Of a stretch of DNA of 8,136 bases, positions 1 through 5,903 are shown in pieces. Both the position numbers and the translations under genes were made by a program. The notes under the pieces are model-generated. The model ran no database searches. It saw only the letters and a program-made list of their open reading frames with translations, and was not told the origin of the DNA. The first letter of the stretch is position 1. Each line of letters begins with the position of its first letter. Source of the stretch: Bacteroidetes bacterium QS_8_68_15 (GTDB taxonomy: Bacteria > Bacteroidota > Rhodothermia > Rhodothermales > Salinibacteraceae); assembly GCA_003023245.1 (NCBI GenBank), contig PXTR01000031.1, positions 1 through 8,136 on the forward strand, in the 5' to 3' direction.

Positions 1-774
1 CGCCTGAATGCGGACGCGCCCGTCTTCCAGAGAGGTTGTCGTCACCGCATCCTTGTACCCGCTTCCGTTGGCGAATGAGGCGGCCTCCGGATCCAAGATG
101 TTGTCGCTTGCGTCGAGGTCGGAAGGCGTTTCGATGGGGTCGTAAACGCCCGCGAGCTTGCGCATCATCGTGCGCGCCTTTCGCCAGCGGGACGAGTCGG
201 GCTTGGTGGAGACGGTCGCCGTCTGGTAAACCCAACTGAGGATGGCCGCCCCCGCCACCGGCGCGTAGCTCTGCGCGCTTTTGCCGGTGAGCGTGAGCAC
301 GTCCAGCTCCAGGTTCTTCCCATAGCTGCGCTCGCTTCCCCGAGTGAGGTTTTCGCCTCCGATAAACAGCGGACCCCGTTTGCTGACACCTGACGTGGCT
401 TCGTGACGCTTATTTTCGTTGGGGCCGTGGGGAGAGACGAAGGCCACGCCGTTCGCCCACGCGCGCTCGGAAAGGTCGGCAATATCCGGGGTGTCCACAT
501 TCGGCGGGCGGGCGGGCAACGCCAGGTCGTAGTCTTGTTCGATGGCGATGTTGACGAGTCGGGTGTTACTGCTGATGCGACGCAGGGCCAGCGTGTCCAG
601 CGACAGCCCGTAGGCGTCGGCGGTTCGCGTGAACGCGTTCTCGACTTGGCTTCGATGACTTCCGCCCTTCACTTCGGCAATTAGTACGCGAAGGGAGTCC
701 TGCGCCTGTGCGCGCCCCGCCCCGGCAACGAGCAGGAGCGCAAAAGCGAAAGAGGGGAGGAGCCGCTTAAGCAT
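1..774 (-). CDS. Secreted protein, N-terminal part, weakly subtilase-like (runs off left edge)
   Basis: Reading leftward from the ATG at 774-772, the frame stays open for 258 codons to the window edge, so only the N-terminus is visible. Residues 1-24 form a typical Sec signal peptide: a positive start (MLKR), a hydrophobic core, and an AQA|QD cleavage site. The mature part is soluble, with no further membrane segment. Function is not firmly recognised. Residues 105-185 have the order of features of a subtilase core: an A-W-A-N-G-V-A-F-V segment, then PHGPNE where an oxyanion Asn would lie, then SYGKNLELDV, then SYAPVAGAA resembling the P-x-V-A-G helix after the catalytic Ser. However, no GHGTH His block is visible, and an ungapped alignment of the last motif puts Ala at the Ser position. 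It could be an inactive subtilase-like protein or an unrelated fold. No clear Shine-Dalgarno precedes the ATG. It is divergent from the PAP2-like gene. Confidence 0.82.
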   Translation of the reverse strand, partial: MLKRLLPSFAFALLLVAGAGRAQAQDSLRVLIAEVKGGSHRSQVENAFTRTADAYGLSLDTLALRRISSNTRLVNIAIEQDYDLALPARPPNVDTPDIADLSERAWANGVAFVSPHGPNENKRHEATSGVSKRGPLFIGGENLTRGSERSYGKNLELDVLTLTGKSAQSYAPVAGAAILSWVYQTATVSTKPDSSRWRKARTMMRKLAGVYDPIETPSDLDASDNILDPEAASFANGSGYKDAVTTTSLEDGRVRIQA

Positions 775-925
775 ACGACGCGGAAAGAGGGCAGAGCGAG
801 TAGGCAAACGCAAGGGGGCCAGAGCGACATCTCTTTTCCGCAATCTTCGTTCCGACCGGCGCTGACATCCTCCGCAGAAGGAAGAAGGAAGGGAGGAGGG
901 CGAACGGAGGAGCGGACTTCGGGCC

Positions 926-960
926 TTTTTCCTCCGACACGGCGCCGGAGAGAGGAAAGA
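926..960. repeat. Inverted repeat / potential stem-loop
   Basis: TTTTTCCTC at 926-934 pairs with GAGGAAAGA at 952-960 (one G-T wobble). An alternative inner pairing is CTCCG (932-936) with CGGAG (946-950) around GGCGCC. It lies in the divergent intergenic region and no T-run follows on either strand, so it does not look like an intrinsic terminator. It could be an operator or a leader structure. Confidence 0.45.
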
Positions 961-970
961 TACGCCGGAG

Positions 971-1021
971 GAACGAATCCGCTGTGCTGCGACGGGGCGA
1001 CCGTCGTCGATGGATTCGTTC
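971..1021. repeat. Compound hairpin: 10-bp perfect inverted repeat enclosing a second stem
   Basis: GAACGAATCC at 971-980 is the exact reverse complement of GGATTCGTTC at 1012-1021. Nested inside, CGACGG (990-995) pairs with CCGTCG (1001-1006) around a 5-nt loop. On the plus strand the outer arm is followed by a T-rich tract (TTTTCTTT, 1025-1032), so an RNA made rightward would fold into a terminator- or attenuator-like structure upstream of the PAP2-like gene. No plus-strand gene lies upstream that would need termination, so a leader role is more likely than a simple gene end. Function is inference. Confidence 0.55.
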
Positions 1022-1032
1022 AGCTTTTCTTT

Positions 1033-1042
1033 GTTTCGAAAC
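1033..1042. promoter_or_regulatory. Palindrome GTTTCGAAAC, possible operator
   Basis: A perfect 10-bp palindrome lies in the A+T-richer part of the divergent intergenic region, just after the compound hairpin and about 110 bp before the PAP2-like start. Its size suits a dimeric regulator half-site pair, but a single copy of this length can arise by chance. Confidence 0.25.
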
Positions 1043-1086
1043 GATACGGTCCGACGGTGGAGAAATACAAGGGAGCGCCCAAGAAA

Positions 1087-1101
1087 TTATCAGTTTGATA
1101 A
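1087..1101. promoter_or_regulatory. Inverted repeat TTATCA-GTT-TGATAA, possible operator or promoter element
   Basis: Two perfect 6-bp arms around a 3-nt spacer sit about 50 bp upstream of the ATG at 1151, in the most A+T-rich patch of an otherwise GC-rich region. Position and composition suit a transcription-factor site or promoter-linked element for the PAP2-like gene. No regulator can be named. Confidence 0.35.
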
Positions 1102-1150
1102 AAACCTCGAGGGCGGCGGCGCTTACCAGAAGACGAGCCGGCTTCTTTGC

Positions 1151-1879
1151 ATGCATCACGCATTCATGCTTCCCGACGGCGCTTCCGCCGATTCGTTCGG
1201 CCCCGACGCTCGCTCCCCAGCGGACGCGCGCTCGCTCGGGGGTTGGGTCGCGCGGGTCCTCAGCCACACGGTCAACCCGTTGGTGCTGCCGCCGCTCTTG
1301 CTGGGACTGGTGCTGGCCCATCTGGGCGCCCCGCTGTCGGAGATCGGGTGGGCGGTAAGCGTAGGGGTCGCGTTCTGCGCGCTGCTTCCGCTGGCCTACG
1401 TCGCGCGATTGCTTCGGGCGCGGCGCGTTCGCTCGCTGGAGATCCCGGAGCGCGCCCGGCGGCGCGGGCCGCTGCTGGTGAGCGTGGTCGCCTATCTTGG
1501 CGCGCCGGCGGTGCTCTGGACCACCGCCGAAACCGCCGCCGCGCTGCTGGCGATCCTCGTCGGGTTGCACGCCGGAAACACCGCCCTGATTCTCGTCGTC
1601 ACGCTGCGGTGGAAGATTTCGATTCACACGGCCGCGCTGGGCAGCTTCATCTCGATGTTGATGTTCGTGGCGCAGACGCCGTGGCCCGAACTGGCGCTCG
1701 AAGCGACGCTCCTTTCGCCCGGGGCGGTGAGCGGGCTGCTGCTGCTGCTGGGGGCGTTGATGTGGGCGCGCGTGCGTCTCGGAGCGCACACGCCGGCGCA
1801 GGCTGCCGGTGGCGCGCTCTTCGGGCTGGTGCTTCCCTACGCCGAACTGTCGATGCTGGCCGTCGGGAGATTCTTGTGA
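1151..1879 (+). CDS. PAP2-superfamily membrane protein (phosphatidic acid phosphatase-like)
   Basis: From ATG 1151 this encodes 242 residues, about the size of small bacterial PAP2 proteins. Hydropathy suggests about six membrane segments: roughly 42-60, 66-88, 108-124, 128-150, 160-176 and 188-206, with a further hydrophobic stretch near 218-235. Degenerate PAP2 signatures appear in order: R94-x6-R101 (motif 1, normally K-x6-RP), I-S-I-H at 156-159 (motif 2, normally PSGH), and A-R-V-R-L-G-A-H-T-P-A-Q at 206-217 (motif 3, normally SR-x5-H-x3-D). The motif 3 Arg and His (R207, H213) are kept but the usual Asp is Gln217. Family members hydrolyse phosphate esters of lipids such as phosphatidate or undecaprenyl pyrophosphate; the substrate here is unknown. 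The frame is open back to an ATG at 1010, but the 47 extra residues look unlike protein and overlap the hairpin, so I chose 1151 (1166 is also possible). Confidence 0.75.
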   Translation: MHHAFMLPDGASADSFGPDARSPADARSLGGWVARVLSHTVNPLVLPPLLLGLVLAHLGAPLSEIGWAVSVGVAFCALLPLAYVARLLRARRVRSLEIPERARRRGPLLVSVVAYLGAPAVLWTTAETAAALLAILVGLHAGNTALILVVTLRWKISIHTAALGSFISMLMFVAQTPWPELALEATLLSPGAVSGLLLLLGALMWARVRLGAHTPAQAAGGALFGLVLPYAELSMLAVGRFL

Positions 1880-1934
1880 AGGCGCCTGGCGCGTGGCGAA
1901 AGGCCGTGGCGAAGGGAGCGTGAAGGCGCGTGGC
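1876..1934 (+). repeat. Short imperfect direct repeats after the PAP2-like gene
   Basis: GTGAAGGCGCCTGGC (1876-1890) recurs as GTGAAGGCGCGTGGC (1920-1934) with one mismatch. Between them CGTGGCGAA occurs twice, 13 bp apart (1892-1900 and 1905-1913). The first copy overlaps the PAP2-like stop codon. The pattern looks like a decayed short intergenic repeat; no function is evident. Confidence 0.45.
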
Positions 1935-2003
1935 ATTTCTCGACGTACGGGCGCTTGCGTTCATTCAAGAGACGCCAAGTGCTTCCCGCGCTGCGGATTC
2001 GCA

Positions 2004-2036
2004 TTTGCATCTTTTCTCCAGCGCGCGCTACGTTTT
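2004..2036 (+). promoter_or_regulatory. Bacteroidetes-type promoter for the TonB-dependent receptor
   Basis: TTTG at 2004-2007 and TACGTTTT at 2029-2036 are separated by 21 nt. They match the Bacteroidetes primary-sigma promoter consensus (TTTG at -33, TAnnTTTG at -7, usually about 17-23 nt apart) with only the last base off. Transcription would begin near 2042, giving a leader of about 90 nt before the ATG at 2135. The match also supports a Bacteroidota-lineage host. Confidence 0.5.
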
Positions 2037-2134
2037 AAGCTGCCCCTCTCCTTCGTCCGGCTTTGCCTGTGCCTATCGGCCCGTACGGCTACGCACGCTC
2101 GCGCTTCCGTCTTCTCCGCCGTCTTCCGCGACCG

Positions 2135-4630
2135 ATGCGTTTGACTGCCGCCGCCCTCTTCGGGGCCGCCCTGCTTTTTCTGTGCTTGCCGGCCCCCGAC
2201 GCGCGAGCGCAGGCCGGCGGCGACGGCAACTGGAGCACCGTGGAAGGCCGCGTCACCAGCGCCGCCGACACGAGCACGGGCATCTCTTCCGCCACCGTTC
2301 TGGTGGCCGGCACCAACTACGGCACCAGCGCCGACGCCGAGGGCCGCTACCGGATGCGCCTGCCCGCCGGGGCGTACCTGCTGCGCTTCTCGTCGGTCGG
2401 CTTCGAGACGCGCACCGACTCAGTTTCGCTCCGGGCGGGGCAGACGGTGCGCCGCGACGCGCGCCTCGCTCCAGCCGTCGAAGAGATGGCCGTCGCAGAG
2501 GTGACGGCCGACCGCGAGGAGACGCCTGGCGCCGGGGTCTACGAAATCGAAGGCGCGCACGCCGAGACGATGCCCACGCCGCTGCCGGACGGCTTTCGCA
2601 CGCTCAAGACGCTCCCGGGGGTGGCGACCCAGAACGAACTGTCGAGCCAGTACTCGGTGCGGGGGGGCGGCTACAACGAAAACCTCATCTTCATCAACGG
2701 CTTTCAGGTCTACATGCCCTTTCGCCCGCGCCAGGGCGAGCAGGAGGGCCTGGGGCTGTGGAACCCGCAGCTCACCGAGAGCGCGCGCCTTTACGCCGGG
2801 GGCTTTCCTGTGCGCTACGGCGGGAAGCTCTCCTCAGCGCTGGAGGTGGAGTACCGCGAGCCGGAGGGCCCGGTGAGCGGGCAGGGGGCCGCCTCGACGA
2901 TGGACCTGAGCGGCTCGGCGGGCGCCTCGGCGCTCGGCGGGAACCTGAGCTGGCTGGTGGGCGTGCGCCGCGCGCGAGCCGGGCGCCTCTTCGGCACGCA
3001 GGAGCTGCAAGGCGACTACACGCCGGACTATGCCGACGGCCAGGCGACGCTTTCCTACCAGATCGCCGACGGGCACCAACTCGAAGCGCTCGGCCTCTGG
3101 GCCAACTACGACTACTCCCTCGACCCGCAGGCCAAGCAGACCTACTTCGGCACCATCAGCATGGGGCGTGGGCCCAGCAACTTGCAGTCGCTCTTCACCG
3201 AGTACGAAGGTCAGGAGACGGCCGGCTACTCCACGGGCTTCGGCGGGCTGCGCCTGACGGACCGCCTTTCGGGAAACGTGCGCGCCGAGCATGAGGCGGC
3301 CTACTACCGCACCACCGAAACGGAGCACGTGGACGTGCGCGGCTCCTCGGTACTCACCCGGATCGACCCGGCCAGCGGCAAGTCGCTCGGCGTCCTCGGC
3401 GTCGGCGAGCAGCACAACACGGCCGACAATCGCGTCGCCGTCTCCACGCTTACCGGGCGCGGGCGCTACTACTCCCGCGGCGCCAGCCGCCACGCTCCCG
3501 AAGTCGGCTGGCACGTGCGTCGCCTCGCCTTCGACGATGAGATCGACGAGCGGACCACCCAGACCAACGCGCGCACCGACGAGGAATCGCTCATCCGCCA
3601 GATCAACGGCACCGCCGAGCTGGGCACCTGGCAGGCCGGCGCCTACGCGCAGGACGTGATCGACCTACTCGAGGAGCGCGACCGCCTGCTGCTCACCGCC
3701 GGGGTGCGTACCGACTACTACGCCTTCAGTGAGGAGCTGACCGTCTCGCCGCGTCTCTCGGCCCGCTTCGAGTGGACCGACCAGACCACCCTCAACGCGG
3801 CGGCGGGCGTTTACCACCAGAAGCCCACCTACCGCGAACTGCGCGGCCGACCGCCGACCGAGGAGGCGCTCGACGACGCCGGCGGTCGGATCGAAGAGAC
3901 GCTCAACCGCGACCTCGACTCGCAGCGCTCGCTTCAGTTCATCCTGGGCGGGGAACGCTTTTTCCCCGACCGCCGCCTCTACCTGCGCGCCGAAGCCTAC
4001 TACTCGCGTCTCTCGAATCTCGTCTCTTACGAGATCGACAACGTGCGCGTCGAGTACTCCGGCCGCAACGACACCCGCGGCTACACCTACGGCCTCGACC
4101 TGCAGCTGCGCGGAGAGTTCGTGCCGGGGTTGGAGAGCTGGTTCAACTACAGCTACCTCGTCTCGAAGGAGGACTTCTACGACGAATTCGAAGGGGCGGA
4201 GGGCTACCGCTCCGGCTGGCTCCCGCGCCCGGCGGATCAGCGCCACACCTTCAGCGCCTTCGTGCAGGACTACATTCCCGGCGACAAGACGTGGAAGCTG
4301 CACCTGCGCGCGCTTTTCGGCAGCGGGCTGCCCTACACCCCGCCCGTGCCCGGCCGGCGCGTCGCCGACGGCGTGCAGGCGCAAAAACCGGGCCCGCGCA
4401 ACAACGCGCGCTACCCCGAGTATCGCCGCGTCGACGCCGGCGCCACCAAGATCATCCGCCTCTTCGACCAGGCCGTCGACGGGCCGATGACGATGACCCT
4501 CACCGCCGAGGTGCTCAACCTCTTCGACATGACCAACACCGTCGCCTACAACTGGGACGCCAACTTCAACCGCATCCCCACCCACCTGACGCCCCGCGCG
4601 CTCAACGTGCGGATGCGACTGAAATTTTAG
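2135..4630 (+). CDS. TonB-dependent outer-membrane receptor with carboxypeptidase-like regulatory domain
   Basis: 831 residues from ATG 2135, a normal length. Residues 1-25 are a Sec signal peptide (hydrophobic core 5-18, cleavage near ARA|QA). Residues 36-113 form a carboxypeptidase-regulatory-like beta-sandwich (VEGRV start, D-AEGRY-RM core, FSSVGFET) as found at the N-terminus of many Bacteroidota receptors. Residues about 114-243 are the plug, with LPGV, the YSVRGGGYNENLIFINGF core (VRGG at 175-178) and FPVRYGGKLSS near its end. The rest is a 22-strand-type barrel rich in alternating aromatic strands (e.g. WFNYSYLVS, LFGSGLPYTPP, AEVLNLFDMTN), ending in the typical terminal F (RMRLKF). 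It would take up a bulky substrate using TonB/ExbBD energy. No SusD-like partner follows, so a SusC role is unlikely; the substrate is unknown. An open frame extends upstream to a TTG at 2063, but ATG 2135 places the signal peptide correctly. The EEP lipoprotein gene follows 166 bp downstream on the same strand. Confidence 0.93.
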   Translation: MRLTAAALFGAALLFLCLPAPDARAQAGGDGNWSTVEGRVTSAADTSTGISSATVLVAGTNYGTSADAEGRYRMRLPAGAYLLRFSSVGFETRTDSVSLRAGQTVRRDARLAPAVEEMAVAEVTADREETPGAGVYEIEGAHAETMPTPLPDGFRTLKTLPGVATQNELSSQYSVRGGGYNENLIFINGFQVYMPFRPRQGEQEGLGLWNPQLTESARLYAGGFPVRYGGKLSSALEVEYREPEGPVSGQGAASTMDLSGSAGASALGGNLSWLVGVRRARAGRLFGTQELQGDYTPDYADGQATLSYQIADGHQLEALGLWANYDYSLDPQAKQTYFGTISMGRGPSNLQSLFTEYEGQETAGYSTGFGGLRLTDRLSGNVRAEHEAAYYRTTETEHVDVRGSSVLTRIDPASGKSLGVLGVGEQHNTADNRVAVSTLTGRGRYYSRGASRHAPEVGWHVRRLAFDDEIDERTTQTNARTDEESLIRQINGTAELGTWQAGAYAQDVIDLLEERDRLLLTAGVRTDYYAFSEELTVSPRLSARFEWTDQTTLNAAAGVYHQKPTYRELRGRPPTEEALDDAGGRIEETLNRDLDSQRSLQFILGGERFFPDRRLYLRAEAYYSRLSNLVSYEIDNVRVEYSGRNDTRGYTYGLDLQLRGEFVPGLESWFNYSYLVSKEDFYDEFEGAEGYRSGWLPRPADQRHTFSAFVQDYIPGDKTWKLHLRALFGSGLPYTPPVPGRRVADGVQAQKPGPRNNARYPEYRRVDAGATKIIRLFDQAVDGPMTMTLTAEVLNLFDMTNTVAYNWDANFNRIPTHLTPRALNVRMRLKF

Positions 4631-4647
4631 GGCGGCGGACGACCGAC

Positions 4648-4665
4648 GGAGAACGGCGGTTCTCC
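4648..4665. repeat. Stem-loop after the receptor gene
   Basis: GGAGAAC (4648-4654), a GGCG loop, and GTTCTCC (4659-4665) make a perfect 7-bp stem 18 nt after the receptor stop codon. On the plus strand it is followed by A residues rather than T residues, so it is not a classic intrinsic terminator. It may stabilise the receptor mRNA 3' end or weaken read-through into the EEP gene. Confidence 0.45.
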
Positions 4666-4720
4666 AAAAACGTGCGGAGCAACCGAGCCGCTTGAGACGA
4701 GAATGGCGATTGAGCGGAAA

Positions 4721-4732
4721 GTAGAGGCACGG
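4721..4732 (+). repeat. 12-bp sequence shared with an in-gene palindromic repeat
   Basis: GTAGAGGCACGG here, in the spacer between the receptor and EEP genes, is identical to the left arm of the palindromic repeat at 6649-6676. The matching right arm is not recognisable here, so this may be a decayed copy. A chance match of 12 bases in a window this size is possible. Confidence 0.25.
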
Positions 4733-4775
4733 GGGCGCTTGTACCCGCGAGCGGAAAACCTTCTTCTGAACGGCC

Positions 4776-4789
4776 GAAGCGATCGCTTC
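4776..4789. promoter_or_regulatory. Perfect 14-bp palindrome just upstream of the EEP lipoprotein start
   Basis: GAAGCGATCGCTTC reads the same on both strands and ends 7 nt before the TTG start at 4797. The position suits an operator or an mRNA hairpin that would hinder ribosome access. Its centre contains GCGATCGC, the octamer known as HIP1 in cyanobacteria; with only one copy here that is probably coincidence. Confidence 0.4.
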
Positions 4790-4796
4790 CAGAAAC

Positions 4797-5849
4797 TTGC
4801 CCCTGACTATCTCTCGTTTTTCCAGAACGTCGTTCCTCGCAGTCGCTTTGCTGCTCGCGCTGTTGCCCGCCTGCGCCGGCAGCAATGAGGCGCAACGCGA
4901 CGCCCGCCCTGCCGCGCCCGATCCGACAGCTGCGACGGTGCTTCCCGAAGGCTTCACCTACCCCGAGGGCGATAGCCTGCGCGTGGCGACGTGGAACGCC
5001 GAGCACTTCGTCGACCGCCACGACAATCCCTACATCGACGCGGAGCGCGAGGACGACCCGCCCGACACGATGCGCGCTCGCCGCGAGCGCTTCGCGCGGG
5101 CCGTGCGCCGCCTCGACGCCGACGTGCTGGTCCTTCAGGAATTCGAAAGCGCCGCCTACGCCGAGCGCTTCGCCGAGGAGCGCTTGCCCGACATGGGCTA
5201 CGAGTTCTTCGCGGCCACCGAGAGCCGCGGCTGGTACATGAATGTCGTTCTGATGAGCCGCGTCCCGCTGGGCGTGACCCGCAGCTATGCGGGGGTCACC
5301 ACGCCCATCGTCGGCCAGACGAACGAGGCGGGCGAGCCGGCTGCGCAGCACTTCACCAACAACCGCCTCTGGACGGCCGAGGTCTTCGCCCGCCCCGGCT
5401 ACACGTTCACCCTCGCGGGCCTACACCTCAAGGCCGGTCCCGACGCGCGCGACGCCGCCTGGCGCACCGGCCAGATTCGCTTCCTGCGCCGGCAGCTCTC
5501 GGAGCTAACAACCGCGCGACCCGGCGCGAACGTTCTGGTCGCCGGCGACCTCAACAGCCTGCCCGGCAGCCCCGAACTTCAGCTTTTGCTGGACGGTGAA
5601 CAGCAGCAGGGAGGTAACGGCGGCGGCGGCTTGCACCTCATCAACCCGCTGGCCGGGCGCCAGACGCTCACCCACCCGGCCGGCGACCCGCAGCGCCAGC
5701 TCGACTACCTCCTCGTCAACGAGGCCATGCGCCCGGAGCTGGCCGACGGGTCGGTGCACGTCGCGTCGCCGCTGCCCCCGGGCATGCAGGCCCGCACGAG
5801 CGACCACCTGCCCGTCGTGGCGACCGTCGTGGCCCGGGAGGGTTCGTGA
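4797..5849 (+). CDS. Endonuclease/exonuclease/phosphatase family lipoprotein
   Basis: 350 residues starting at TTG 4797; the in-frame stop at 4767-4769 leaves this as the only sensible start for the signal peptide. Residues 1-25 are a lipoprotein signal with an LPAC lipobox (Cys26), so the protein should be lipid-anchored at the cell envelope. The DNase I-like EEP fold follows with every usual motif in order: VATWNAEHF (metal-binding Asn), VLVLQEFES (catalytic Glu), NVVLMSR, LAGLHLKAG (His), VLVAGDLNSLP (Asp/Asn), RQLDYLLVN and TSDHLPVVA (Asp-His). This predicts an active Mg-dependent phosphodiesterase or phosphatase. Members cut DNA, RNA, inositol phosphates or sphingomyelin, and the substrate cannot be read from sequence. 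It is co-directional with the TonB-dependent receptor and could share its transcript. No Shine-Dalgarno is visible. A Gln/Gly-rich loop (EQQQGGNGGGG) lies between the GDLN and LDY motifs. Confidence 0.9.
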   Translation: MPLTISRFSRTSFLAVALLLALLPACAGSNEAQRDARPAAPDPTAATVLPEGFTYPEGDSLRVATWNAEHFVDRHDNPYIDAEREDDPPDTMRARRERFARAVRRLDADVLVLQEFESAAYAERFAEERLPDMGYEFFAATESRGWYMNVVLMSRVPLGVTRSYAGVTTPIVGQTNEAGEPAAQHFTNNRLWTAEVFARPGYTFTLAGLHLKAGPDARDAAWRTGQIRFLRRQLSELTTARPGANVLVAGDLNSLPGSPELQLLLDGEQQQGGNGGGGLHLINPLAGRQTLTHPAGDPQRQLDYLLVNEAMRPELADGSVHVASPLPPGMQARTSDHLPVVATVVAREGS

Positions 5850-5903
5850 TGCGTGATTCGTGACATGTTGCACGCGCCACGTTCTACGCGACACGTATCA
5901 CGC
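5845..5903. terminator. Convergent spacer: CGTGA-type repeats forming a hairpin over both stop codons
   Basis: The EEP and oxidase genes end only 48 bp apart, facing each other. The spacer begins with CGTGATG, CGTGATT and CGTGACA in tandem and ends with related units in the opposite sense (CCACG, ACACG, ATCACG). GCGTGAT (5851-5857) pairs with ATCACGC (5897-5903), followed after a T-T mismatch by CGTG (5859-5862) with CACG (5892-5895). This is an 11-bp stem with one mismatch that includes the oxidase stop codon. There is no T-run, so termination in both directions by this hairpin is an inference from position. Confidence 0.45.

Larger units (their letters stand above)
775..1150. other. Divergent intergenic region with several inverted repeats
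   Basis: This stretch of about 375 bp separates the leftward secreted-protein gene from the rightward PAP2-like gene and should hold the control signals of both. I see no convincing coding sequence: the frames open here carry no recognisable domain and look like GC-rich by-products. It holds a purine-rich tract near 880-902 and four inverted repeats, listed separately. The part from about 1020 to 1110 is clearly richer in A+T than its surroundings, which fits a promoter or leader of the rightward gene. I could not place a Bacteroidetes-type -33/-7 pair with confidence for either gene. Confidence 0.6.

Noticed and set aside
165..500. Minus-strand open frame of 111 codons near the left edge
   Set aside because: It is in a different frame from the 774-to-1 secreted-protein frame, which has a signal peptide and balanced composition. 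This one is Arg/Ser/Pro-rich.
1010..1150. Longer PAP2-like protein starting at ATG 1010
   Set aside because: The extra 47 residues are not hydrophobic or signal-like, and the ATG lies inside the compound hairpin. The start at 1151 gives a normal family length.
767..1936. Long minus-strand open frame (389 codons) across the divergent spacer and the PAP2-like gene
   Set aside because: It is antisense to the well-supported PAP2-like gene. Its translation is Arg/Gln/Pro-rich with no domain, as expected for a shadow frame in GC-rich DNA.
1930..3294. Plus-strand open frame of 454 codons overlapping the receptor
   Set aside because: It is Arg/Ala/Gly-rich with no motif, in a different frame from the receptor, which has a full set of TonB-dependent receptor features.
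4648..4665. Rho-independent terminator after the receptor
   Set aside because: The stem is perfect, but A residues, not T residues, follow it on the plus strand, so it is kept only as a stem-loop.
4776..4789. Cyanobacterial HIP1 element
   Set aside because: The GCGATCGC core is present once only, and the gene content is Bacteroidota-like rather than cyanobacterial.
3665..4957. Minus-strand open frame of 430 codons opposite the receptor C-terminus and the EEP start
   Set aside because: It is antisense to two recognised genes, Val/Gly/Ala/Arg-rich, with no recognisable domain. Long antisense frames are common at this GC content.
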